Below are positions 54,820 to 64,000 of a DNA stretch of 64,000 nt, piece after piece. Location of the stretch: the NCBI GenBank assembly GCA_015179125.1, contig WHVA01000446.1, positions 1-64,000 of the forward strand, in the 5' to 3' direction. This stretch comes from Gautieria morchelliformis (lineage: Eukaryota > Basidiomycota > Agaricomycetes > Gomphales > Gomphaceae). Position numbers and translations under genes: made by a program. The first letter of the stretch is position 1. Every line of letters begins with the position of its first letter. The notes under the pieces are model-generated. The model was not told where the DNA came from. It did no database searches and worked only from the letters and a program-made list of their open reading frames with translations.

Positions 54820-55550
54820 TGGCGCAATTTGCAAGGTGGGCGGGGCTGATAGAAGAACATTATGTGTAAAAGAATTAATACAAGGTCGAAGCATCATATA
54901 CAGTGATCCGCTCGGGCGACTAATTGAGCCTTGGGTTCTTGCCAGGAACTGGTTCATATATCCGCGCAATGGTCTTGAAAATGCATATAAAACTTGACGT
55001 CATGTAAGCGCACTTGGTACTCATTGACGACTGCAAGTGCGGTGTCAGCATAACGACACATGAAAACCAACTGCGACTAAGCTCACTGATGGCTATTAAG
55101 ATGAAGCACATCCGGGGTATTACTTAAAAAGAAGGGAGCACGAGGAAGCGAGATGATGGGGAGATCCCACCTCAATCGCCAGAGTTTGCATTCTAAAGCG
55201 ACGTTGGATGATCTCTGCAGGCATACCAGCTCGTGTCAATGTTGCTGGATATAGCGACGAGTAATTTCTCATTTTGGCGGCATGTCCTGTAAGACGTGAG
55301 GAGAGGTCGTATGGAGAGACAATCGAATTTCGACATGAGGCAGAACGACATGGTAACCACGATATCGTGCACTCAGTGTATCGGCTGTGACGGTGATGTA
55401 GAGCTGTGCCCGGGTGGCCCGGGAAAGCCCAGGGCGATCTGCAACGTGTTTGTTGTTTTATCTAGCATGCTATTATTAGAATGACGACAGTGCCACCTAG
55501 CGAGAATAGGCGGTATCACAGCAGATCCCCATCGAATTTCATAAACACTT
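54820..55550 (+). repeat. Repeat A, copy 3
   Basis: Direct relative of 75-952. It lies upstream of DUF6533 copy 3, as the fragment at 11035-11170 lies upstream of copy 2, so repeat A is part of the duplicated unit. Confidence 0.65.
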
Positions 55551-55559
55551 AACGACCGG

Positions 55560-56120
55560 ATACTGATGGTTCTGAGCGGAGAGGCACATCAGGAACCTAC
55601 CAAACAAAGACAAACATACACACCGACGACATGACGACATGACACGGACACGGACACAGACAACAAGCCCTGACATCGTCGTCTTTCCATGGTACGCACA
55701 TGTAATCCCGGCCACGCATTTCACGCATCCACTCCAAAAGTCAGTTCACCTCCCCTCACATAACACTAACAGCCTCCCCTCCCAGGCTTCATATCTCCTC
55801 CCCCTCTCCCGCACGCGAACATGAACTTATAACGACGTTTCCGGTGTGTCTGCCAGCGCAGGGCCGGCGGGGTGTGTGTGTCTGTGCCGGGTGTAGATGA
55901 GGCCAGCAAGAGCAACGAGCGCAGTATACGGTATTTCCCTTTCCATATAGACAGGCCGTCCATCCTGGATGACGCGTTTGCTGTCCTCTCCACCACATCT
56001 CGCCATCCATCCATCCTCCAACATGACCCACACAGAGACACAAGCACAGACCCTGGAGACGCGGATGGTACGTCCCGTTGCCCAGTCCCTCGTGTCTCTT
56101 ACCGAGCGACACTCCAACCT
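55560..56120 (+). repeat. Repeat B, left part
   Basis: Matches 1850-2400: AACAAAGACAAACATACACAC, CATGGTACGCACATGT, TCAGTTCACCTCCCCTCACA and the GACGCGGATGGTACGTCC end. The right part of B is found, inverted, at 58740-57970, so B has been split and rearranged here around 56.1-57.9 kb. Confidence 0.6.
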
Positions 56121-56663
56121 GCCGGTAGGTAGGTATGTCCTTATAACAAATTCCTTCCTAAGCGCCTGACTTCCTCGTGGTCCGCACATGTTTTGGGGTC
56201 CCTTCCTCTTCTTTCGAGCTCACGGTTGTTTATCCTCTCTTTTATATGCTACGTCAAGGTGCGAACAACGGGCCGAGAACGAGGTTAGGCTCGCGACAGA
56301 GACAGCAGAGGAGCAGCAGAGTTAACGAGCCGAGTGCGAGACAGAAGCAAGCGAGCCAGAGGCCGAACCGGAAAGAGCTAGAGCAAATGAGCCTGTGCCA
56401 GATGGACAGGATCCGGCCAAGAGCGCAAGAAGAGGCCTCAGAACGAAAAAGAAAAACGAAACGCGTCGAGCTCGAGAACACGAGAGAAAAGAATCCAAAC
56501 GCGGCGAGGATGGGAGCGCAGTCGATAAGCTCCCTCCAACGGCCACGAACACCGCGCAGAACGCAACGTGAGTGACCGCAGAGATAGAACGGCCGCCACA
56601 GCGAAGCCGCCCGCGTTCCCTTTCCGCACCGCCAGCACCACTGCACCCTAGCTTCTGCCACAC

Positions 56664-57905
56664 GTGCGGCACGCACACCCTGAACCGGAGCGCACGCCCG
56701 TCCACGAAGGACGCGATCACGCAGACCCAAGAAGCCACACGGACGGACACGGGGACCCAGAAGAACGACCCCGGGACCCCCACAACGACCCGCGAGACGC
56801 AGATGCAGACGCAGACGGAAGACGACGCGCTGCGGACCCGCGGGATGAACGAGAGGGGGACCAGGGAGACGAGGGGAACAGGAACGAGGGACAGAGAGAC
56901 GGCGAGGAGGGGGACAGCGGCGGCACAGGCGTCGAGGACTCAGTGACGTGGACCCGCGAGACGACGGCGACAAGGGAGAGCAGGAACGAGATGGGAACGA
57001 GGGAACACGAGGGAAAAGAGAATGGGACAAGGGAGAGCAGGACGAGGCAGAGAGAGGAGACGGCCCAGGCAACGACTCAGCCTGTACGCAAGGCCCACAC
57101 AGCAGCCCATTACGACCCTGCAACAGGTACTGAGACCCAGGCAGCGACGCGTGAGACCGCGACGCCGAGGAACGACGATGCGCCGCGGACCCACGAGACG
57201 AGCGAGAGGAGGACCAGGGAGAGAGAGATATGTGAAAGAGAGATGAGGACACAGGGAACGATGACGGCTACGCAGACGGACAACCCTTCGACCCTGACCG
57301 AGACAGGGGAGGCGATGAGTAACCGGGAAGCGGCCACGCATACGGTCGAGAGCGTGACCCAGTCCCACACAGCAGCCCCATCTGACCCCACAACGCGTAC
57401 TCGCGAGCCCCTGACGCACACGAATGACGAGGCTGCGCAGACATGCGAGAACGCGCCGCGGACACTCGATGGGACACGCAGAGCCCTAGAGAACACTGAG
57501 TGCGTGAAAGAGGAAGAAGGGAGAGAAGAGAAGACGGCAGGGAGATTGTCATGGGCAGAGGAAGTCGAACGTGAGTACGAGCAGAACACGGTACCTACCC
57601 GACCAACGACCCCGCGGGACCTATCTTGCCTCCGAACGAGTGCCGCCCGACCTTGGAACAGCCTACGCCGCCGGACGCGCCAACACCCCCATCCACAACC
57701 AGAATGCCTTCCACCGACACCCTGTCTGACCTGCTCATGGACCAGTTACCACTTCTGCGCACGCCGCACGCGACCGGCCCCGCCGAATCATATTTTGAGA
57801 TGGATGTTAGAGGGCTGGAGAGCTAGAGAGAGGGGCATGCGATGCGTGAGGGAACGCATTCCTTTGAGGGGGGAACCTGGAGCGGTGGCTCCTGGAGCGG
57901 AGTAG
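56664..57905 (+). CDS. Uncertain ORF rich in Arg, Glu, Asp and Thr
   Basis: 413 codons open on plus, extending leftward in other frames to 56178. The product is low complexity with diverged internal repeats (TQPVRKAHTAAHYDPATGTE versus VTQSHTAAPSDPTTRTREPL) and one more ordinary stretch RLSWAEEVEREYEQNTVPTR. Segments of this kind (SWAEEVE followed by a basic region) occur in LINE ORF1-like proteins, but no zinc knuckle follows. The complementary strand is also open for 332 codons, so base composition alone could explain both. I rate it doubtful. Confidence 0.3.
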   Translation: MRHAHPEPERTPVHEGRDHADPRSHTDGHGDPEERPRDPHNDPRDADADADGRRRAADPRDEREGDQGDEGNRNEGQRDGEEGDSGGTGVEDSVTWTRETTATRESRNEMGTREHEGKENGTRESRTRQREETAQATTQPVRKAHTAAHYDPATGTETQAATRETATPRNDDAPRTHETSERRTREREICEREMRTQGTMTATQTDNPSTLTETGEAMSNREAATHTVESVTQSHTAAPSDPTTRTREPLTHTNDEAAQTCENAPRTLDGTRRALENTECVKEEEGREEKTAGRLSWAEEVEREYEQNTVPTRPTTPRDLSCLRTSAARPWNSLRRRTRQHPHPQPECLPPTPCLTCSWTSYHFCARRTRPAPPNHILRWMLEGWRARERGMRCVRERIPLRGEPGAVAPGAE

Positions 57906-57969
57906 GCCAGAGACCCGGCCCTGGGCTGAGGTACAGCCAGGGAGTCGGGGTACTGTAACAGTCATTGTC

Positions 57970-58740
57970 ACATATATTAGGTCACAGACAATCCCTTCTG
58001 CCACTACCTTCAGCAGGCTTCCGCTGCGAGCATCCCAGCTCTTCTCCCTGAGTACTGAGAGCTGCCTCTCCAACGTACGCGGCCCCGGGCGAGAGACACA
58101 GCCTCGCCAAGACACAGACGTTGGTCGCGCTCTCCAGTTCCAAACCCAGGCCCCTGCACCGCTTCGCGGAGGCTCGTCCCCAGACCCCGCCCCACCAATC
58201 ACGTGCACGCGCTCCCCGCCGACATGAAACTGGCATTTGGCAGCGGGTTTGAACTGCCGCGCGGGCGGCGCCTTGAAGTACTCCCACCGTCTGAGGGGGT
58301 CGGTGTCATCGCATATGCGCCCGCGTTTGAGTGTGCGCGAGCCCCCTTCTCCACCCCCGCCCCCGTCGCAGAAAAACGCACACCGAACCATGTGGACGTC
58401 CCACGCCACGCGCCGCAGCCACACTCTCGCTCCAGGTGCCTATTATTCTCGAGCTCGCCCCACGCATACGCCTCACATGGGAAGCGCACGTCCTCCTGGG
58501 GAAACCCCCCGTCTCGCAGTGGGCATGCGAGTCGTGCGGGTCCGGCCTGCTGTGGGGTGGGAGGGCGGTGCAGGACATGAGGGGCGGGCGGGTGGAGTCT
58601 AGGGAGCAGTGAGGCATTCGGTAAGCGACATGAGGGACTGGGCAATGGGACGTACCATCCGCATCTGCAGGGTCTGTGTTTGTGTCTGGGTCTGGGTCAT
58701 GCTGGCGGATAGATGGATGGAAGGATGTGGGGCAGAAGGC
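57970..58740 (-). repeat. Repeat B, GC-rich right part (inverted)
   Basis: Inverted match to about 2300-2900, including the CATCCATC/CAGCATGACCCAGACCCAGA block and the GGCGCCTTGAAGTACTCCC block. Confidence 0.6.
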
Positions 58741-58866
58741 AGTTCCTGCTGGTACACCATGGGGCTCTAAGTTGGCTGCCTGGACACAGTCAACTGTATG
58801 AGTGGATACTGAAATCAAAATGTGTGCTTGCCTGTTCTTTCATGAGCTTGACAAGGGGTGACACAG

Positions 58867-59745
58867 GAATGAAAGAACCTGGTTCTGGCTGCAACACATG
58901 TCTCAAAGTGTGTATTCAGTTTGTAAGGAATCAATGAACCTGGTTCAGGTTCCAACACATGTCGGCATGTGTGGATTCATTTTGGTAAGCAATGAAAGAA
59001 CCTGGTTCTGGTTCTGACACAAATGGGTGTATTCATTTTTGTAAGGAATGAACCAGCTCCCTGTTCCAACACATGTTTCCCTGCATGTATACGGTTTGGA
59101 TACAGAATGAAAGAACCTGGTTTGTGTTCCGACACGTGTCTGCATGTGTATTTTTATTTTGGCAAGGAATGAAAGAACCTGGTTTGGGTTCCAACATGTG
59201 TCTGCATAGGTGTATTCATTTTGTGGATACACAATGAAAGAACCTGGTTTGTGTTCTGGCATGTGTCTGCATGCGATTCATTTTGGTAAGGAATGAATGA
59301 ACCTGGATCATGTTCCGACCAGTGTCTGCGAGCAGGAAGAAGGGTAGACAGATGATCATCAGAAATGGAACAGGATTATCTAGGAAAGGAAGTCAGGGTG
59401 AATGGTGAACTCATGGAAACCTGAGTTAAGCCGAGAAGGGTTCCTGAGCAAGAGCTGAGGCTGAGGCCTTGGGTCCAGACATGGGAACGGGTCTTAACAT
59501 CCGACATGTATCTGCATGCTTTTATTCATTTTGGTAATGAATGAAAGGACCTGGTTCGGGTTCCAACCAGTGTTTGCATGTGTGTTACAAAACATGTGTG
59601 CATGCATGTATTCGTTTTGGTAAGGAATGAAACACCCTGGTTTGGTTTCCTACCAGTGTCTGAATGCATGTATTTAATTTGGTAAGGAATGAAAGAACCT
59701 GGTTTGGGTTCTGAAACAAGTCTGCATGCATGTGTTCCTTCTTGT
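58867..59745 (+). repeat. Tandem array of about 60-bp units, forward arm
   Basis: The core GAATGAAAGAACCTGGTT recurs near 58867, 58930, 58990, 59105, 59168, 59233, 59291, 59540, 59627 and 59687, spaced mostly 59-65 bases, with linking CATGTCTGCATG and TTCATTTTGGTAAG segments. A non-repeat stretch separates units at about 59330-59500. Open frames inside are by-products of the repeat. Confidence 0.85.
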
Positions 59746-60085
59746 AGGGCCCAGGAACCTTACACCTTGTGCACATATTGTGCACAGGAACAATATGCCC
59801 TCAGCCCTCAGGCACATACAATTCACAAGCACTGTCCGCTGCATTTGCCATATGGGGCCCGGGAACCATACACCTTCTGTACATACAGTGCACAGGAACA
59901 GTATCCCAGCTTCACATATGGTTCATGTGCACTGCTGCATGCATGTATGGTGCACAGGAACTGTACATGGGCTCCACATATGGTGCATGTGAACCATCCG
60001 TCATATGGTGCACAGGAACCATACAGCCTCTCATGTATGGTGCCCAGTGCCCCATCTGCCATAAGGGTGAACCATATGGCCTCTG
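59746..60085 (+). repeat. Second tandem repeat (about 40-60-bp units)
   Basis: Repeats share TGGTGCACAGGAACCATAC and a CACATATGGTGCATGTG-type palindromic portion. It sits between the forward array and the captured exon. Confidence 0.7.
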
Positions 60086-60447
60086 CATGTACAATTGGGA
60101 GCTGCAGGGCCTGTACGCCCCCATGCTCAAGCTGTCTCTGTGGGATATTCGGTTGCTCAGCACTGAATGCTTCATCAACCTACGGGGGCACATGCAAGCC
60201 TCTCCAGCCACCGCGCACTTGTCCTCCTCTGGTACACACATGCGTGGTCTGGAACGTATGTGTCTCGAAGAAGAACTTGCCCCCTCGGTGCCCTTGATTG
60301 AATTGGGGCTTGTTGAGCTGAGTCCTGCACTTAAAACCTTGTTCCATGCCGGCTTTGGCATCAACACGCTAGAAGTGTCCACTGGGTCAGAACCTGACTA
60401 CCTGGACGTCATAGATGTTCCTCCCATTAGAGTGTTCTTCATGCAGG
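60086..60447 (+). other. Captured exon of an unknown gene
   Basis: The open frame has ordinary composition: LQGLYAPMLKLSLWDIRLLS, GLERMCLEEELAPSVPLIEL and TGSEPDYLDVIDVPPIRVFF, ending at a good donor CAGGTAGGG. It contrasts with the repeats on both sides. The protein family is not recognised. It may be one exon of a host gene picked up between the two arrays. Confidence 0.45.
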
Positions 60448-60559
60448 TAGGGCTTACACTCTCCCACGTGTGCATGTCTGCTTCTTGGGTGCTCACATGT
60501 CTGCCACAGATGTCTACCAAGTGGATTGCACTGTATACAATACACACATGCAGACACAC

Positions 60560-61185
60560 ATGCAGAGATGCATTGGAACCTGAACCAGGTTCATTCCTTA
60601 CCAAACTTAATACATGCATGCAGGCATGTGTCGGAAGACAAACCAAGTTCTTTCATTGTGTATCCCAATTGAATACATCCATGCAGACACATGTTGGAAC
60701 CCGAACAAGGACACACACAGTGATGTGTTGGAACAGGAACCATGACATAAACCGCATTCTGAAATTCCTTACCGACATGAATACATGCATACTATAATGA
60801 ACCCAGAGTGCATGCACTTACCCAAATGCATACATGCATGTCGAAACCTAACCCTTGCAAATTGAGTACACATATGCTAACATGTGTTGGAGACAGCAAT
60901 CGGTCCTTATGAACTGAGTACTGGCATGCAGCCTGGTTTGGAACCCAAACCAGGTTCTTTCATTCCTTACAAATTGGATACATCATGCAGACACATGTTG
61001 GAACACAAATGAGGGATGCAGGCTTGTGTTGGAACCCAAACCAGGTTGTTTCACTCCTTACCAACATTAATGATGCATGCAGGCACACCATGCAACATGG
61101 ACTAGGTTCTTTCTTTCCTTGCCCAAATTAATACACACATGCCAACTTGTGTCAGAACCCAAACCAGGTTCTTTCATTCCCCAAC
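60560..61185 (-). repeat. Tandem array of about 60-bp units, inverted arm
   Basis: The reverse complement of the forward-array unit (AACCAGGTTCTTTCATTCC) recurs near 60580, 60640, 60695, 60950, 61040, 61105 and 61165. Together with 58867-59745 it makes a large inverted-repeat structure about 2.3 kb across. Confidence 0.8.
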
Positions 61186-61342
61186 CCAGGCATCAGCGCA
61201 AGGACACAAGGAGCCGGGAGTCCCAGGGAGAGAGTGGAAAGGCCCGTGCTCGCCCTAGGTAGAAATCGTGTAACGACCATCATAGGCATGAGGCCTGCGG
61301 TCGAATAAATTGATGAGAAAAAAAAAAAAAAAAAAAAAACAA
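61186..61342 (+). mobile_element. 3' tail of a severely 5'-truncated LINE
   Basis: It ends in TGCGGTCGAATAAATTGATG then about 22 A's, like the tail of the LINE at 39.3 kb, and shares the GGGAGTCCCAGGGAG/GGCCCGTGCTC region loosely with that element's 3' end. No coding sequence. Confidence 0.75.
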
Positions 61343-62395
61343 GTCTACAGGTACTTCAGGGGGTGAAACAGTAATTTCTGGATGATTTGTTTGTACATTT
61401 GTGGTAGCTATATATACTATGATACTAATGACTACCAGTGTTCAGGATACTGTGTGAATGGGTCGAAAAACTGTGTGTAAATAAAGGGGTGACTGTTTGC
61501 AGCCATAAAGCCATAAAAGAGATGGGGATATTCACAGGGGTGATAGGCTTTGGAATAGAGTCTTGTATCTACCATACAAAGCTCCTGTCTACATGAGGTT
61601 AGGATAATAGTCAGTTGGACGTGTCATGGAGTAGAATATAAAAAAGAAAGCTATGTTTCTCTTGTGCAACATAAATGCTGTGCTTGGTGATGGAGTTGCC
61701 ATCCCTGTGCCTCTTCTATGGGGCAGCTATCGAGCATCTGTATCAAGAATGACATTCTGTCATCATTCCATAACATCCGGTGCTCCTGCACAGTCTATAG
61801 ACCTCTGCGGTGTTTGGCACCCACACTTCCTTGGAGCCTGTGGCCTGGTGCCTGTCAATGTCATGGCTGATATCATCTGCCAACAGATGCGCTCTCTCTG
61901 ATCAGCCAAGTGTGGCCAATGCCGATCTTCAGTTACGATCAACTGGTACCTGTATCTTATCTAACCGATAGATGAGATAGCTCTTGTTCATGATACCATC
62001 TGGCACTTGCACACGCTGGTATATATAATGTCGTGAGTGTGGTTTTTATTCTTGAATAAATTCTCTTTTGTTCTTTTGTTAGTTTCTGTGTATATATAGA
62101 GATGATTTAAATAGTATAGCTTCAAATATCACAACACTTCCTCACCCGCGCACGGTATCCTAATGAGGCCAGATAACACATGGGCTGGCCCTGAGCATGC
62201 CCCACTGACCCCCTGCAGGTGATGGCATGACAATGCTTGGCATCAAGTGCTCCAACTGCACCATGTACAGCTATGACTGCAACTATGTTTAGGCTGCCAA
62301 GGTACGCCCTCACCCAAAATATATTAAACTTATTCAAATTAATTATTTCCAAAAATTCAACAAATGAATTACAAACACAGTGAAATTCGAAGTGT
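61343..62395. other. No recognisable gene
   Basis: An open stretch of 82 codons at 61653-61901 resembles nothing I know. Otherwise AT-rich sequence. Confidence 0.35.
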
Positions 62396-62644
62396 CACAG
62401 TATATATACATCTATGGGTTTTTGACAATATGGGTGGTCAGAGCACATAGATCACCAAATATTCTACAGCGACTAATTGCAGAGCACAGCAATAAATTGG
62501 TAGATTGGAAAAGTGAGAAGAGGATGGTTCATATAAGTCTCTGCATCTTGACTATTGGGGAATTTGTATTGGAATTGCAGTTATGGTGTATTAGTTTGGA
62601 TGCTGTCATCAAACTGTGCTGTTCTTCCAGACTCTACTCAACCA

Positions 62645-63640
62645 TTAACCAGTGCCTGAAGGAGACATCAACTGCTCACCAGAGACGATAGGCCCCGCCA
62701 TTTCTACATCTCCAGGACATCCAGTTGCCCAAGGAAACTCATCCAACTCTATCCCGGCAGGCCCAGCCTCTCCATCCTGGCTTTCCTGAACAGCCACATC
62801 ATCTGCCAAGGTCTGAGCACTCAAAGCCTTGCTCAAGTCTGGGTTCCCAAATTCAGCCACTATGGCATTGTGAACACTTTGTTTGGCAGCTTGGAAGTTG
62901 GAGAATGAAAGAGTAGGTAATGAGGGGCTGTGAAGCTGACTGTGTCTCTCTTGGAGAGTGAGATGGAACCGGCATATGATAATTGTCAACAAGCTGTATG
63001 TGCACTGTTAGTACAATCATGTCCTTTTTCTTACATTGCTGAGAATATACCTGTTCTGAGGAGTGTTTAAGATGCCAGCAAGGCTTGACTTTATATCCTG
63101 ATATTAGCCATTTTGTTATCATGATCAATCCCTTACATACCCTTAACACCTAAATTGTGAGAGAACACCACGTAAATTCTGAAGCGCAACAGGTTTATAA
63201 GTATCCATACCTTATATGTGATAGTATCAGCCAAACTAATTGTAAGCACAAATCTGAATATGAATCAGATAGATAAAATATCATAGAGAACAATATTCCA
63301 TACCCATATCTGACAAAGCCTTACAAGTAGATTAGTGATATATCCACACATATAAGCAATATGTTGTATATCCACCTTGGTAAATCACTAGACCAATGAG
63401 AGATGTCTTATCTTGAATTTCACATTTCTGCCAAAACTTCAAGGTTTCAATTGACCTCCAAATGGTTATTATCACAACTCCAGTGTCAGAAAGGATTACA
63501 GTAACACCATCAATGGTAGCCACTGTCAAAAGTATTCAGAGACATATTGGACAAGTCCAGGCATCTATCTCTCACACCTGGAGAATTTTTTAGTATAAAT
63601 CTAGGTAGAAAGTCCTAGTCCATACTGACAAATTGAATGT
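62645..63640 (-). pseudogene. DUF6533 membrane-protein gene, copy 4, 3' exons only
   Basis: The minus strand carries TIDGVTVILSDTGVVIITIW with LIGLVIYQG (63529-63370), IIICRFHLTLQERH, the tail exon HNAIVAEFGNPDLS and GIELDEFPWATGCPGDVEM, ending at TAA about 62645. Exons upstream are missing except for the inverted one at 63655-63798. Confidence 0.75.
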
Positions 63641-63654
63641 ATTAAGTTGGGAAC

Positions 63655-63798
63655 CACTGGGATAGAATCAAAGAGTTTTCGGTATTCTTGGCCTGCTTAT
63701 TCTTGGTGCTATTATCAGTGAAGTGGTATGTCCCTGTGCAGACTTTGTATGAATAGCATAAATTCATTTCACTGCATATAGTATGTGTCTGTTTTGGG
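63655..63798 (+). pseudogene. Inverted single exon of the DUF6533 copy 4
   Basis: Read on plus: NQRVFGILGLLILGAIISEV, then the GTATGTCCCTGTGCAG donor region exactly as in the other copies. It is opposite in orientation to exons at 62645-63640, so a small inversion has happened inside the gene. The right edge abuts LINE sequence at 63799. Confidence 0.8.
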
Positions 63799-64000
63799 TG
63801 AGAGTTGGAAGCTGTGCAGCAGCAGGTGAAGTGGAGAGGGGTGCCACTTGACCAGGCATCTCGCACAGGAGTGCACCTGTCGATGTAGTGGATACGCTGA
63901 GCGCGGCCGCTGCACATGGCGTGGGACGTTGGTGTGGTTCAGCGTGCAGGAGCGCGTGTTTGTCCGGGGCAGGGATGGGGCCGAGCGCGCGACGATGCTG
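63799..64000 (-). mobile_element. Internal LINE fragment
   Basis: The minus strand resembles the part of the LINE ORF around 40895-41040: codons like HYIDR..TPVRDAW and GTPLHFTCCCTASNS align with HPLHRPARTCARRL and HPSPLHQLLHAFHL, with shifts. It runs off the window end. Confidence 0.65.

Noticed and set aside
58945..59262. 105-codon repeat-like protein on minus in the 60-bp array
   Set aside because: Arises from tandem repeats; unit lengths vary and are mostly not multiples of three, so a stable protein repeat would not be kept.
58867..61185. CRISPR-like array
   Set aside because: Units are diverged, about 60 bp long, without constant repeat/variable spacer alternation, and the genome is eukaryotic.

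Overview
The window looks like a transposon-dense, probably subtelomeric or heterochromatic, region of a filamentous basidiomycete (Agaricomycetes). The grounds are very short introns (about 45-60 nt) with GTRNGY donors and YAG acceptors, DUF6533-type membrane-protein genes (a family typical of mushroom-forming fungi), chromodomain Ty3/gypsy elements, and a LINE with a C-terminal RNase H. There is no bacterial-style operon, rRNA or tRNA gene that I can recognise. The species cannot be named from the sequence alone.

Layout. 1-13.9 kb is an accessory host region: two dispersed repeat families (called A and B here), a small gag-only LTR element (953-1808), a 5'-lost DUF6533 gene (3.55-4.83 kb), an unidentified multi-exon gene (8478 to 7407, minus), a truncated OXA1/YidC-like insertase gene (9.7-8.6 kb, minus), and a full DUF6533 gene (11862-13639, plus). 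14.1-25.6 kb is an old plus-strand gypsy remnant split by a complete but decayed minus-strand chromodomain gypsy element (14364-24059, target-site duplication ATGAT), itself hit by a solo copia LTR. 25.8-29.5 kb is a 3'-truncated Ty1/copia element. 30.8-38.8 kb is a young gypsy element with near-identical 681-bp LTRs (target-site duplication GGTCC), intact gag, an intact 1137-codon RT-RNase H-integrase-chromodomain frame, and an extra antisense ORF. 39.3-42.7 kb is a 5'-truncated LINE. 42.7-50.5 kb is a second chromodomain gypsy copy (plus), cut by two solo LTRs. 52.6-58.7 kb is an inverted counterpart of the 9.7-13.9 kb unit, with another full DUF6533 gene on the minus strand. 58.8-61.2 kb holds two opposed arrays of about 60-bp repeats around a captured-looking exon. 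The window closes with a LINE tail, a rearranged DUF6533 pseudogene and a second LINE fragment.

How parts work together. Most coding capacity belongs to retrotransposons. The best candidate for something undescribed is the 30.8-38.8 kb element. It carries, antisense to gag-pol, a 406-codon coiled-coil protein with a cysteine cluster resembling the fungal Zn(II)2Cys6 DNA-binding domain. The element's DNA, LTRs included, is saturated with the word CGGAA, and CGG triplets are the core recognised by that domain family. A self-targeting regulator is a reasonable hypothesis. The second gypsy family carries a different uncharacterised sense-strand third ORF in the env position, conserved between two copies. 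Host genes are few: the DUF6533 family (two full-length, two broken), an unidentified gene and an OXA1-like gene.
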